Origin: Kalaharituber pfeilii
Taxonomy: Eukaryota > Ascomycota > Pezizomycetes > Pezizales > Pezizaceae
Assembly (NCBI GenBank): GCA_015179045.1
Contig: WHUZ01000171.1
Coordinates: 1 to 53,854, forward strand
Direction: 5' to 3'
Length of the DNA: 53,854 bases
Part shown: piece by piece, positions 1-11,922 of the stretch
Layout of the letters: each line of letters starts with the position of its first letter
How positions within the stretch are numbered: position 1 is the stretch's first letter
The notes under the pieces: generated by a model
The model's input: only the letters and a program-made list of their open reading frames with translations
Told to the model about the DNA's origin: nothing
The model's database searches: none
Program-made: the position numbers and the translations under genes

Positions 1-642
1 GATTATCCTGCCCCCCACCCCCCGGAATTCTCCCAAGTGCCCCAAAGCCCTCAGGAGGGTGGACTGACGGGTGCTAAATTGGGATACAGGCATCGCTGGG
101 ATCCTCTAGCTGCATATCGATTAACTGCCCTGTTCTCCTTAGTACACCCCACCGCCCGCGCCAGATATCTCACTCCCGCAAGCGGTGCATACTCCCTCAA
201 TCCTCCACTATCTTGTGCAGATTCTTTCAATCTGCTTGTGCACAATATACCATTTGACCAGTTGCCAGGAGCTTGGTTGGGCAAACGAAAAAAGATCCGA
301 GACAGAGTTAACCCCCCCACCCCGCATAGCTTATCCCCCCTCTCCGTAATACTCCACAATTACCCTAATATTCCGTTTGCCCGCACCATTTTACCTTCTG
401 ACTTTGCTATGCAGATTCGGATCCGCCCGCTTCTCGTCTCACATACGCACAATAACTGGATACTCGGCTCCTGGAGGAAGCGAAATCTAACACGTCACCC
501 CCTCCCCCCTCTCTCCTCACTCACCTCCCTCCGTAAGTGTTCCTCCCGTCAGCTTCAATATCAGTTTCTGCGCTGGCGACGGACGTAGCACCAGTGTGTT
601 CTTTGTGCCCCAGCTCTGCTCTCCGGTCCGAGTCCTTGCAAC
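1..642. other. Upstream region of the MUN-domain gene
   Basis: No protein family is recognisable here. The stretch is pyrimidine-rich on the plus strand (C-rich runs near 10-25 and 310-345, CT-rich near 490-540), as is common in fungal promoters and 5' leaders. It most likely carries the promoter and leader of the gene that starts at 643. Open frames across it have no recognisable content and are treated as chance. Confidence 0.5.
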
Positions 643-3600
643 ATGTCCAACCGAATCTCCCGGAGAAATCCGAGTACTCGGGCTTCTGCCGCGAGAATCT
701 CTATTGTCCTGACTGACGATGAGGTGTATTCGTATGCCTTACGGAATGCATATCTCCATTATCTCCTCACACCCCGGCCTCGCCAGAGAGCCCCGCCAAC
801 TCCTGCCCTTCATCGTCATAGCACCTCATACAGCATGCAGGATATCATGAGTGATCTTCAGAGCATGACGATGACAAAGAGTTCAAAGCTGCCAAAGGAT
901 TTTTTGCCAATGCTCAGAACGAAGATGGAACAGGTGTGGATGGGCCAATATAATCACTCGGAGTTTAAAGACGCTGCAGTCAAACGTACATTTGCTGCAT
1001 TCTATAACCATTATACGGAAAAATCTTACTATAAGAGCATTAAAGAGTCAAGGAGGCCAGAGGATTTGATTCTTATCTTCTACTCGTATGCCACCAAGGA
1101 GATTCAAAAGACGAAGCAAGATGACTCTTGGAAATGGCAGGTTGACAGTCATGTAGCTCTATTCGTCAGGCTTATTCAGCACTGTTTGAAGGATGGAGGA
1201 TGGAAGAGCTCACATCCTGATATATATGAGCGCATGGCTTCGCTGGAGAAGAAGCTTCTACGAAATGAGCAAAATCTTACAGAAGATGTTAGCCCAAGCA
1301 CATCAAACGCAAGCCAAGCACTTCAGCCAATGGTTCCGCTAAGCTACAATGTAAATGATATGCCACTGGTGAAAGCGGTCTCCAAGGTGTTTAACGTGCC
1401 ACTTTCAGTATGTCAAAAGGACATTGACCACCATCGTTCAATATGGACAGAGCGGGCTGCCCTGCAAGACCTCAAGACTTATACCAACAGTTTGAGTTTC
1501 AGCAATCACAGGAGAACTCTGCAGCGAGATGACTTTCCTTCGGACGAAGCATTTGAAGCATGGAAAAAGGCAGAAGCACCAGAAATCTCGAAATTGATGC
1601 TCCACGTTATCCAGTCCAATCCAACAGAGCTTGCGCAGAGCTCGTCATTGGCAAATCCCCGCGCTTCCACGATACAACCTAATTCACCGCAGGCCCCGCC
1701 GTCACCCTATCGAGCGAGTGTTTTTCCGGAAACCTACGCTTATGCGAGTGATCAATTTAATGGGGAACAAGGCGAGGAATTTGATTCACCATATATTTTT
1801 TTGCCCTCGGATCCCAGACAATATTATCGAGCTATCCTTCTAAAATGTCTTACTTCCGATTACAGTGACCCAGAGTTTCCCCCGCCAGATGTGTCTGGGG
1901 AAGGACCAATTAAGATGATGTCGAAAGGTTGTACAGACCTGTTAACAGAGCTTTCAAGCAGATGGAGACTGCCATTATGCTCCCGCATGACTCTCTTTCT
2001 AGACTGCATGCGGGAACTCTACCGGGACCAGCAGATTAACCTCATCACACTCGATGCTGCCTTTGTATACTTCAAAGCGAACACTGACCCAAATTGGCCT
2101 GAATGGCCCACAGCAGACCAAAACTTACAACAGCAGCTATTGAAATCCATTCACGATGACTTACTGCGTGAGTTATACGAGCTGCTACTACATGCATATG
2201 ACGAAAAGCATGTACCTACAGGCCGTATCATGTATGTTTTAGACACTCATATCACCAGCGACCCACTATTTGCGCCGGTTCCAATAGATGAGTTTATTGA
2301 GCACTTGAATGTTGGGTTACACGAGAAGGCGCAGGATGCATATAATCGTTTGCTTAAGGACATTCCTGATGATATGAGCCAACTGGATGCTATACATATA
2401 CATGATACCGCAGACAAGGTCGTCAAGGTATCTGAGAAAATACAAAAGAGATTTAAGCAACCAGTCATGGGGTGAGCGGCGAAAAATCTACCCCAATCAA
2501 GCAGTAGCTAATGTGGTTTTCCGCAGAAAATTGAATCCTACATTTATATTGGTGGAAGTGATTTACCCAAAATTTGCCGAGGATTCAAGGGATATGCTCC
2601 TTGATGTGATTGAAGGGGCCAAGGCGAAGAACGAAGAGGTGCCTGTGGAGGATGGATTCACGATTTACGCGAAATTGTGCGAAATTCGGCGAATATATCT
2701 TGATGTCTTTCCAGAGTATGCTCCAGTATACCGCGTCACTCAAGTTGCGGGAGTACGACTGACCTTTTTCTTCCAGTAATACCTACCCGGTCAATGTAGA
2801 AGACTTATTCGCCGATTTCGTATGGCGGTGGCTAAAGATCACAGATGGCAAAGTCATAGGTTGGGTTGACGCTGCTATTCAACATGATGAATTCGTTATC
2901 ACAACTCGAGAGGAGCTTGGGCGAGATCCAACCGATGATGAAAGGCATACATCTTCCGTTGTAGATATCTTCCGATCCTTCAACCAAATTGTCTACGACC
3001 TTAGAAATCTTAATTGGGGCGATGAATACCAGCTGGCAAAGTTTAATACAGTTTTAGCAAAGACCGTCGGCTTGGGGATTGGGAGGTATTGTGAAGTGCT
3101 GGAGAAGCTGTTCACTTTTGAGATGGACCGACAAACACCGGAGCAGGAAGCTGCCGCAAATCAAACTCGGCAAGAGAGGTGGCTGGCCCTTGCAAGAGAT
3201 GCTTGGAGCAATAAAGAGAAGATTGAGCCGTTTCAATTTGCTCCAGAGGTGAGTCTTCTATATGTGCCAAATTTTCATGTTTATGCGGAACCTGACGCTA
3301 ATATTCTTCCTCCTGCTCAGTCCTGTGTCAAGCTTAATAATATCGAATTTGCAAAAAATCAACTGGACAAACTCGAGGCCACTATGGATGCCGAAGCTTG
3401 TGCCAATATAATCACCAAATATGCCCCTCCAATATCCCAACGGAGGCAAGTTAGCTACGTCTTCACAATCAAAATCGTCGAAGCGGAGGATCTTAAGGCT
3501 ATGGATATCAACGGTTCCAGTGATCCATATGTGGTGGTGGGAGATGAGCACCAGAAACGACTCCATAAGACGAGAGTCATTTATGCCAACCTAAACCCAC

Positions 3601-3948
3601 GATGGGAAGAGACTGTGGAAATTACCGTAACGGGACCAATTGTTCTGGCATTCACTATATGGGATTGGGATACCGTGGGAGACCATGACTGTGTTGGTCG
3701 AACATTAGTGAAGCTGGACCCGGCGAACTTTAGCGACTTCTTGCCAAAGGTTGTAATACCCTTTTGGTGTTCTATTTTTGACTAACGCTTCATTAGGATT
3801 TCTGGCAAGAACTTGATACTCAAGGTCGACTGTTGATCCGTGTGAGTATGGAAGGAGAGCGTGATGACATTCAGTTCTATTTTGGTAGGACCTTTAGAAC
3901 ATTGTTCCGAACGGAACGAGATATGACAAGGCAAATTACGGATAAAGT

Positions 3949-3984
<36 letters not shown>

Positions 3985-5011
3985 CGCTCCAGCTAGTTGA
4001 CTGCGCTAACACCGTGCTTCCAGCTGTCGGCCTTCATTCACCATTGCCTGTCAAAGGCTGCCCTGAAAAACATCATATCCAAAAACAGTACAATGGCATC
4101 AGTCACCAGTCTCCTCAGCCGAACTGGTCTTACGTCGGCTCGGCCTGCTGGTGCGTCTGTGGCAGTATCGGATTATGATATCGCACAGGCCTTGGAACCC
4201 TTGACGAACTATTTTAATGAGAATTTTGCTATTCTGAACCAAACCCTGACCCAGTCAGCTATGATTATGGTCATGACCAAATTATGGAAGGAAGTCCTAG
4301 TCACGTTGGAATCATTGATGGTTCCTACATTGTCTGATAAGCCTTCACAACAGAAACCACTAACCCAGCAAGAAGTTGATATTGTATTCAAGTGGTTGAA
4401 CGTATATACTCCCACTGATCCCTCGTAGTTGTTATCTCTGGATGCTGACGAAAATTCAGATCATGTATGACTTTTTCTATGCCAAAGATGAAGTCACAGG
4501 CGAAGGTACAGGTGTCCCTGCCGATGTCCTCCGCTCCCCTAAATTCCACGAACTACAATCCCTCAACTTCTTCTATTTCGAATCGACCGAGAGCCTCAAG
4601 CGCACTAGCGAGCGGATCGCCAGCACCAGCGCTGCACACCAACAGGCCGCACGCCAACGTCTCACTGGCTCATCTGGAGGATTTTTGGGTGTCCCTGGCC
4701 TTGGCACCACCCGCTCCAAATCGGTGCTGCACGCTCGTAACCTTGGAACAATGCGGAAGGCCAAGGCGGAAAAGAGGAAGGAGGCCCAGGCTACTCCGAA
4801 TGATGATATGATTCTAAGAATTTTAAGAATGAGGCCGGAGGCTGCGGGGTATTTGAAGGAGAGAAGTAGGCAGAAGGACAGGTTGGCAGCGACGGCAGCG
4901 GCAGAGGCAATTGTAAGGCAGAGTATTCAGGCGGGTGGAGGAAGGATGTCGGCAATGGGGGGAAGCGGAGGGCATGTGGGGATGGGATCATTGGGGGCGG
5001 TGAGGAGGTAA
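643..5011 (+). CDS. Munc13/Unc13-like MUN and C2 domain protein
   Basis: Seven exons are inferred: 643-2471, 2527-2715, 2777-3248, 3321-3749, 3797-3946, 4024-4401, 4460-5011. They join in frame to about 1332 residues. A C2 domain lies in exon 4 (SYVFTIKIVEAEDLKAMD, then SSDPYVVV and NPRWEETVEI), with Asp residues placed for Ca2+/lipid binding. It is flanked by helical MUN/MHD-type sequence, including the C-terminal WLN-IMYDFFYAKDE and FHELQSLNFFYF segments typical of the fungal Unc13-like family. Known members (fission yeast Ync13, animal Munc13) act in SNARE priming and vesicle fusion at the plasma membrane. The MSNRISRRN start is the first ATG of the open exon. The C-terminus is Gly/Arg-rich low complexity. 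Several exons would hit a stop if the next intron were retained. Intron 5 carries 33 T just after the donor. Intron 3 is 72 nt with no stop, so its removal rests on GTGAGT..CAG. Confidence 0.88.
3947..4023 (+). other. Intron with a 33-T tract next to the 5' splice site
   Basis: The donor is GTGAG, followed at once by 33 consecutive T (3952-3984). The acceptor is TTCCAG at 4018-4023. The U-run starts at intron position +6, unlike the usual pyrimidine tract near the acceptor. Confidence 0.75.
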
Positions 5012-5872
5012 CGGAGTCGGAGTGATTAGGCGCCTAACATGCGATACCACTGAATTATCTTGACAATATTTCGGCTCATGATGATGCACGATATATGATT
5101 ATAATGTTTGCACTCTGGTGTTTTTTTGGCCGAGAGGGGAGGGGGGCCAAGCAGTTGAGGCTGCGTTGACCTTTATTTTGGTCAGCTATTGGAGGTTTCT
5201 TACTGATGAACCTGTACATTGCACACTGTAGGTGCGGGTGGCTAGCTGTTGGTTACTGACCTTTTTTTTTTTTTTTTTTTCTCTTTGCTCAGCTCCTCAT
5301 GGTTCTATGGTTATTCACTCTTCTATCAGCGACGTATTTTTGACATTTGGAATATCCCGTGGAACTCTTGTTAATTTGATGATGACTGTGGGATACAAAT
5401 ATATTTTCATTATTTTTTCTCTATTTTTAATAAAATCTGCTTGTAGTGCGAATATGTAGTGGTACAGTGATATAATTATGATAATTGGAGAGGTTTTGTT
5501 TGTTTTGACATGATGTTGGTTGAGATACATGATCACTAGTAGCAGCGTGAAGTTTCAGACCATAGGATGAGCGAGGGGTTTGTTTTCGGAAGATTTCTTG
5601 TGAATCGTATTTATGGTGATTTGGTACTAACTAGTAAATGAATAGTTAGAGTACTTACTTGCTGCCTTCTGCAAAGGTAGAATCTTGCCCTCATTGGAGC
5701 AATACATTGTACTGGTTTTGCAACGATAATTGGCGTCGCGTGATTGTGCCCACACTGGACTTTCCGAGCCTGTTTGTGAATGCGGCCAACGGCAGTTACT
5801 TTTCAACTTTGATGAGGGATAGGAAGGATATGGAAGGAAGAGATTTTGGACTCTCGATTGCAAATTTTTCTA

Positions 5873-5909
<37 letters not shown>

Positions 5910-6190
5910 TTGGGTGAGAGGGGGGGGGTGCCTTCAAGTAAAGGGCGGAAGTTGGGAATTGGTGGCAATCGTGAGGGCATGGAAAATCGTTTATGAACAT
6001 TATTATAGCCTTACAGGAAGAGGTAAATACAAATAATTATACGCTGGTCAATAATGGCATGGAGCGCTGGTGAAAAGTTCAAGTGTGCGTTTTGGTTAAG
6101 GGATTTAGGTACATGAGGATTGTTAAAGTAGCCAGGACAATGAGGGGGAGGCTGGATAAGTAAGTTTAGTGGTGGTAGTAGTATGTACTT
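5012..6190. other. 3' regions between convergent genes
   Basis: This lies between the stop of the MUN gene and the stop of the minus-strand G-patch gene, so it should hold both 3' UTRs. An AATAAA on the plus strand lies at 5429-5434. T tracts occur at 5262-5280 (19 T) and 5878-5908 (31 T). No coding content is recognised. Confidence 0.5.
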
Positions 6191-7256
6191 TTATTCTAAT
6201 ACGAATTTAGAGCCCTGGTTCTTTTTCTTCTTTTTCTTCCTTTTGGAGGATTTCGAGTCTTCGGATTGTAATGACGATAAGGCTGGATCAGGCTGAGTAG
6301 TTGAAGTTAAATCGGTATTGGAGGTGGGAGTAAAGATGGTGGACACTCCTAAGGTACTTGTGCCGTCATCTTCCCCGTTGGTGGCGTCTCTCCGCAGCCT
6401 TTCCTCTTTCGTCCTTTCTTTATCTTTCTTCTTGTCTTTCCTGTCCTTCTTGCGTTTCGTCTCCTTTTTCGGTTTCATTACCTCAGCTGCACACTCTGTT
6501 GCATCTTCTGTGGATTTGGATAATGGCTTCTCGTCTCTTGTTGCAGGCGGGAGGATAGATCGGGAGGATGGGGATGTAGATTTAGCTACTGGTAATCTTT
6601 TTGACTTCTTTTTCGACTCTTTGACCTGTTTTGCCTTGCGGTTCTGTCTGCGAAATTCCTTTTCGGCCTTTCGACGTTTGCGGCGGTCTTCTTTCGTTTC
6701 TATTATCGATATTTTGTCTTTTGCATCCGTAGCCGTGTCGGCATCCCTATCGTCCTCTGCGTCTCTTTTCCTCTTTTTCTTCCTGCTACCACCATCTCCC
6801 TCCTTCGCCCCATCCCCCACCGCATCATCTGCCATGCCTTGTTTCTTAATCCCACTCCCAATTGTCCCCTCCAGCAACCCCCCCTTCACAAATTTAATCC
6901 CCTCCTTATACTTCCCCTTCCCCAGCACCACCAATTGCTTGAGCCCAATCCCTCCATTCACGACATCCTCTTGCATGACCTTGATACTTCCGTTGGATGA
7001 CTGTGTGACAGAAAGGGATTTGAGAGAGTTGTCGAAGGCGCGCTCCCACCAATTGTCGGTTTGGGCGGTATATAGTGTTTTGCCGAGGCCAAGGGACTAA
7101 TATATGCAAGAAGTTAATAAGAACACTGGCTGAGGAGGGAGTATAGGGACATGGGGAGCTGACGTTGTTCTTAACGGAATATAGGATAGGCTTCTGCTCA
7201 TGGCCGCGGCCATTGGCCCACTTAAACGAGTCGCGGGTAAGAGTTTTGAGGGCCAT
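6191..7256 (-). CDS. TMA23-like nucleolar G-patch protein
   Basis: Two exons, 7164-7256 and 6191-7096, with a 67-nt intron (GTCAGC..TTAG), give about 332 residues. The N-terminal part reads ANGRGHEQKPILYSVKNN, then across the junction SLGLGKTLYTAQTDNWWERAFDNSL. This matches the degenerate G-patch followed by the WWxxxFDxxLK motif of fungal TMA23. The rest is very rich in Lys, Arg, Glu and Asp (KRKKDRKDKKKDKERTKEER) and ends in a poly-Lys segment, as expected for a nucleolar 60S biogenesis factor. ATG 7256 is the first in frame. Homologues usually start with an extra GWxGxGHSL stretch, so a small 5' exon may be missing. It is transcribed divergently from the Nas2 gene. Confidence 0.75.
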
Positions 7257-7673
7257 TTGTGTGGGGTATGTAGGAGAAGGTACAGTGACGCATGAAGGTA
7301 ACCAGCTAGTCAAGGGGTATCTAGATATGGGTGGTCTTTGGCAGGATCGGTTATGAGTAAATTGCGGCCATGGTCGGTGAACCTGATGCTCGGTTTGAGC
7401 TGCCACGGCGACGGATGCGTTGCTATTTAGCCACTAAATTTTTCGGTGGTTTGGAACTGAAAGTGAAATCTTGGCATTAATTCTTGCTCCACAACCGAAG
7501 CTTATGCAAAGTGTGTGCTGCATACGTGAGATGCTCCCTGGCTGCTTTACCAACAGCAACTCCAGAATACTCCAATCCTCCGATTCTCTCCAGCTGCCCA
7601 ACAAAGCACCACAGCGGCGTCAGTACAATCGGCTTGACCATCTCTCCAATTCAGACACTTGCGACGAAATCAA
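7257..7673. promoter_or_regulatory. Shared divergent promoter (TMA23-like / NAS2)
   Basis: These 417 bp separate two ATGs that point away from each other, so both core promoters must lie here. I see no clear TATA box or named factor site. The pairing puts a ribosome biogenesis gene and a proteasome assembly gene under one intergenic region. Confidence 0.5.
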
Positions 7674-8637
7674 ATGGACATCCACTCTCCCACCATCGCT
7701 GCTAGCAGCTCCTCCACCACTCCTTCTCTCGGACCTAATGCAATTCCAACGACAAAGGAGGAGCTGTTGGAGCTCATGGACCAGAGGGAGGTGTTGGAGG
7801 GGGAGTTGAGGGCGTTAGGGGCAGTGTTAGACTCGGTATGGCTTATAGTTTGATGGCCCTTTCTTTCAAGGTGAAGATGTGGTGGGTAGTGGGGTGGGTT
7901 GGCTGATGAGGGGTGCAATATAGCATAAGGTGACGATGGACACACCATTGACGACGTCTGATGGGTTTCCACGGGATGACATTGACGTTCCGCAAAGTGC
8001 GTTCATTCCCATCGCACCGGTATCAGATGATATAGATCACTGCCTGCTCATCTATACACAGCTGCATATTAACAATGAATGCACGGCCTTGCTTGTTAGT
8101 CCGCATAACCCGTTCCCGTATCATCCACCTCCGCAATGATTACAAAGCCCTCATGTCCCGCATCGAAAAAGGCCTGCACAATGTCCATTCTAACTCCCTC
8201 GCTCCACCACCAACTCCTCCCTCCACCGCAAGTGCCCAACAACATGAGGAGCGTGCAGTGCCAGATGTGGCATTTGCAGAAGTGGATATGGTGGCACCAG
8301 GCAGCCCAGCGGACACAGCAGGGTTGAAGGTGGGAGATCAGGTGAAAAGATTTGCAAATGTTCATGCATTGAATCATGAGAAGTTGGTCAAGGTGGGACA
8401 GGTGGTGGCGGGGAATGAAGGGGTGAGTGTGGCTTTCTTGCACTTGATGGATTGTTGGCTATGTATGGATGTTAGGCTAATGGAGATTCCCTCCACCGGG
8501 AAATACAGCGAGCATTGCAAGTACTTGTTGCACGCAAGAACGATGATGGCAGAGAGGTGGATGTGCAGCTGGCGCTGACTCCGAGCAGAGCATGGGGCGG
8601 AAGAGGACTGTTGGGATGTCATATGAAGCCGCTATGA
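7674..8637 (+). CDS. NAS2: 26S proteasome assembly chaperone Nas2 (PSMD9/p27)
   Basis: Four exons (7674-7835, 7930-7996, 8100-8422, 8476-8637) join in frame to 237 residues, close to the usual family length. The N-terminal helix (TKEELLELMDQREVLEGEL) is followed by GFPRDDIDV and RITRSRIIHLRNDYKALM, the signature of the Nas2 N-terminal domain. A C-terminal PDZ domain starts at AFAEVDMVAPGSPADTAGLK and VGDQVKRF, and ends with the β-strand segment DVQLALTPSRAWGGRGLLGC. Known role: it binds Rpt5 of the proteasome base during assembly. ATG 7674 is the first in-frame ATG. The intron 2 donor GTGCGT is chosen because it restores the conserved VRxTR-like segment. The short protein ends Lys-Pro-Leu. 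Confidence 0.93.
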
Positions 8638-9162
8638 TGCAAATTGTTTACGTCTTACTTGCGCTATGTCTCCTCTATCTGTTATAGCTGCTACTTTCGT
8701 GTAGCCTTTGTACGGCATACATACATGGGTTACGGCGACGACAATAATGATAATGATTACTGCAAGTATCGTGGGTCCTGCAAGTGCAGCAGTCATTACC
8801 CTCAACGGCCTTGTAGCTCTGGTTGCAGTATGAATACTACAGTTGGGGCCGAGGCTAAGCTTCCCAAGTAGTTAGCTCTTTATGCATGGCAAGTGCGCCC
8901 CTGCGCTGCTGATCACCGGCATATTGCGAATCCTTCCAGAAGCTCCAAATGTACGGCTTCGAGACCTTCCTCAAGGTGACCGAAGTCGGGATTCATACCC
9001 CGTACGTATTTCTTCATTTTGAGCGTCACCGATACCATTGTGCAATCTGTTCCTACGAGAGAGATGCAGAAAAACACCTGGCTGAAGGGACCGCCACCTG
9101 CAAATGGCATGATCAAGGATTTGAGGTTTGATTGCAGGGAAAGATTGTCAAGTATTGAGTGA
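8638..9162. other. Intergenic region, no recognised gene
   Basis: Short open frames on both strands match nothing I recognise. It probably holds the NAS2 3' UTR and upstream sequence of the Maf-type gene. A stop in the Maf reading frame lies at 9160-9162. Confidence 0.4.
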
Positions 9163-10284
9163 GCTGGGGAAGGGACCGAAGTAGTCTCACGCCAAGCGCA
9201 GCCCGAAGTTAGACAGCAGCTCTTAACCCCAGCAACACAAAACTCTCATCCATACCAATCATCCTCACAACTCAATTGCAAAAATCTAACAACCCTTCCG
9301 CTCGTTTCCATTGCACTTCTCAAACCCTTCACCTCCATTATTCGACCACCCGCCCACACACCAACCTCACCGGACGATGTCCGCCCCGATTCCATCCCGA
9401 CCGACCCTCCTCCCGCTTATGACGGACCCCCGGCGGCCCCCCTCCCTCGCCCGCTACCACCTCGCCTCCCGCTCTCCCTCCCGGCCCTTAATCACCTTCG
9501 CACCCGCCGCATCATTCTCGCCTCTGCCTCCCCTCGTCGCTCACAGCTCCTGTCCCTTCTCGGCCTCCCCAATCTCGAAATCATCCCCTCGACCTTTCCT
9601 GAGACCCTCTCAAAAACCGAGCACACACCCTTCTCCTACGTCTCCTCTACCGCGCATGAAAAGTGTCGCGAGGTATACGCACGCGAACTCGACTCCCATC
9701 CCGATGGAAAGGAAGTTGGCATCGTCATCGCGGCGGACACCGTGATTGTCGATAACGAAGGACGGGTGATTGAGAAACCGAGGAGCCGGGAGGACCATCT
9801 GAGTATATTGAAGGGGCTGAGGAACGGAGGTGGGCACAAGGTCTTCACGGCAGTGGTGTGTATGGCGCCCAGGGACGACCTGACGCATCCGGGGTACAAT
9901 GTCGTGTCGCATGTGGAAGAAACGTTAGTGAAATTTGATTCTTTGGTGACTGATGAGTTGATTGAGGCATATGTTAGGGTATGTACTGTGTTTATTTTCT
10001 TTGTCTCTATGCCCTTTGACTCCTCTATGTTACCTTTGCACCTTTACCTACTTGGATAGCTGGATGTATGGGGCTAACAGGTGCTGGGCTGGTAGACGAG
10101 AGAAGGTATCGACAAAGCTGGCGGATACGCGATACAAGGTCTCGGCGCCATTCTTATTGAGAAAATTGAAGGAAGCTATGATAACGTAGTCGGCTTACCC
10201 TTACGAGCAACGTTACGACTTATTGAGAAGGTTGTCAGTGGCGAGACTGATGCGGAAGAGGAATTCGGAAGTGATGAGGAGTGA
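9163..10284 (+). CDS. Maf-type nucleotide pyrophosphatase (start unresolved)
   Basis: Maf proteins hydrolyse non-canonical or modified nucleoside triphosphates to monophosphates. The signature motifs are present: [12 protein letters not shown] near 9502-9537, the catalytic [16 protein letters not shown], and [17 protein letters not shown]. An intron 9979-10095 (GTATGT..GTAG) joins AYVR to TREGIDK. The stop is at 10282-10284, after an acidic tail. The coding frame is open from 9163, but I find no in-frame ATG before the catalytic core. The Pro-rich [13 protein letters not shown] segment resembles the N-terminus of fungal homologues. An ATG at 9377 lies in another frame. Either a small upstream exon, a non-AUG start, or an indel just after 9377 must explain this. 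The left coordinate is the edge of the open frame, not a start. Confidence 0.82.
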
Positions 10285-11922
10285 GATGTAAGGGGGATTT
10301 GCGTGAACGACTGGGGAGATGGTGACTTTTGACAAGATCCTAATTTTTTTTTCTCTCTCTCTCCATTGGGTGTTGGCAACCGAAGAACTAGAGTTTATGA
10401 TTTTTATTGTTCACGGTTTTCCTTAATTTCAGACTGTCATGCATTTGTATATCTTTGTATTTGAAAATTAGCGTGGATGTGAAAAAAAAAAAACCTAACC
10501 CGGGAGCGTTCAATTTGTTCTTTATATCAGTCTGATTGGCATGACCCCTCGAAGGGATCTTTATATACCAAATCTATTTTTTTTTTTTTTTGTGTGTGTG
10601 TGTGTGTGTGTTTATTTTTTATTTTTTATTTTATTGCTAATCCCATGCTTCTTGCCCAAACTTTTCCCGCAGACACATCTGTACATGTGCGTTTTTTTTT
10701 AAATTGAAACCTTCACGACTCCCTAGCTACTTACTTCTTTTAGCTGTGGGGCAAAATGGTGAAATCTAGAGAAAGAAACACAAAAAATGAATTTATATGA
10801 GTAGAGAGATGAAACGAGTGGAAACCGATAAAACGTAAAAAAACATGGCAAAATATTGTATCTACAAAAAAAGGGGACCAGGTACCTATCTTCGACCATG
10901 GCTCGAGAAACAACGCAAACGAAACAAAGGAATAAAAATAAATCAAGGGAAAAATAGAGGCTTGTAACATTCTCAATATCAATAAAATAAAAATAGAAAT
11001 AGAAATCTGGGAAATAGATAAAAAAATATATATATATATATACGCTTTATATTACACGTCAAGCAGTTTTTTTTTCTAAGAAAAAAAGAAGAAAAGAACA
11101 AAAACTTTGAGATTTCTTTTAATAGAGGAAAAAAAAAAAAAAAAAAAAAGAAAAAGATCATGCGCCAGAACCAGCAACAGCAAACAGCAAACAGAATGAA
11201 TCAAATCCGAGCCCGTTATTTTCTTTTTTCTTTTTTTTTTCTTTTTTTGTTTTCCGTTGTAAAAGGGGCAAGAGAGCTAACCTCGTCCCCAGGTGTTAGT
11301 AGCAAGAAAGCTAAAAGGCTTGAGAGTATAGTTTTAAAAAAGAAAAAAAATTATATGATGATGACGATGTACTTTCAAATATAAGTCATCCAGCTCCGCT
11401 CCCAAAACAATGAAAGCAAAAAAAAAATAATAATAATAAAAATAAAATAAAATAAAATCAGCTGAAAATTAGAAAGTAGCAAATATAAACCCGTACTATA
11501 GTATAAGCTTTTACAGACACTCGAAACACATCCGTAGAAGAAACAAGAACATGAGGAATAGATACTTACACGAAATAGGAACAGGAACATGCAAAAAGGG
11601 AGAGCTCGAATAAAGAAAGAGGAGAAAAGAAGCAGAAGAAGCCCATAGACCCCGATCAAAAAGTCGAACATCAAGCATCATCATCATCATCATCGCAACA
11701 TCAGACATCATACGCCAATTGCAAACCCAGGGCCACTGTATTCTGTAGCTCACTATTCTCTCCCTCTCTCTCTCTAGATGCCCTCCCAAGCATAAAATCA
11801 ACACACCCAAACAGAGCCAAAAAAAAAAAAAAAAAAAAAAAAAACGATGAATAAAAAATATAATTTGAACGAAAAACAAGATATGGAGTGGAAAGAATCA
11901 CGCGAAAAAACGAAAATCACAC
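10285..11922. other. A/T-rich intergenic region between converging genes
   Basis: No coding content is recognised. The stretch is dominated by A/T-rich simple sequence: a (GT)n tract at 10591-10611, (TA)n near 11028-11041, A runs at 11129-11149 and 11819-11844, and a CATCAT repeat near 11673-11705. It should contain the 3' UTRs of the Maf-type gene and of SWR1. Confidence 0.5.

Noticed and set aside
5232..5459. Small hydrophobic open frame after the MUN gene
   Set aside because: Its hydrophobic part is produced by the 19-T run in the 3' region.
6318..7100. 260-residue Ser/Phe/Leu-rich open frame on the plus strand
   Set aside because: It is the antisense shadow of the Lys-rich TMA23-like exon.
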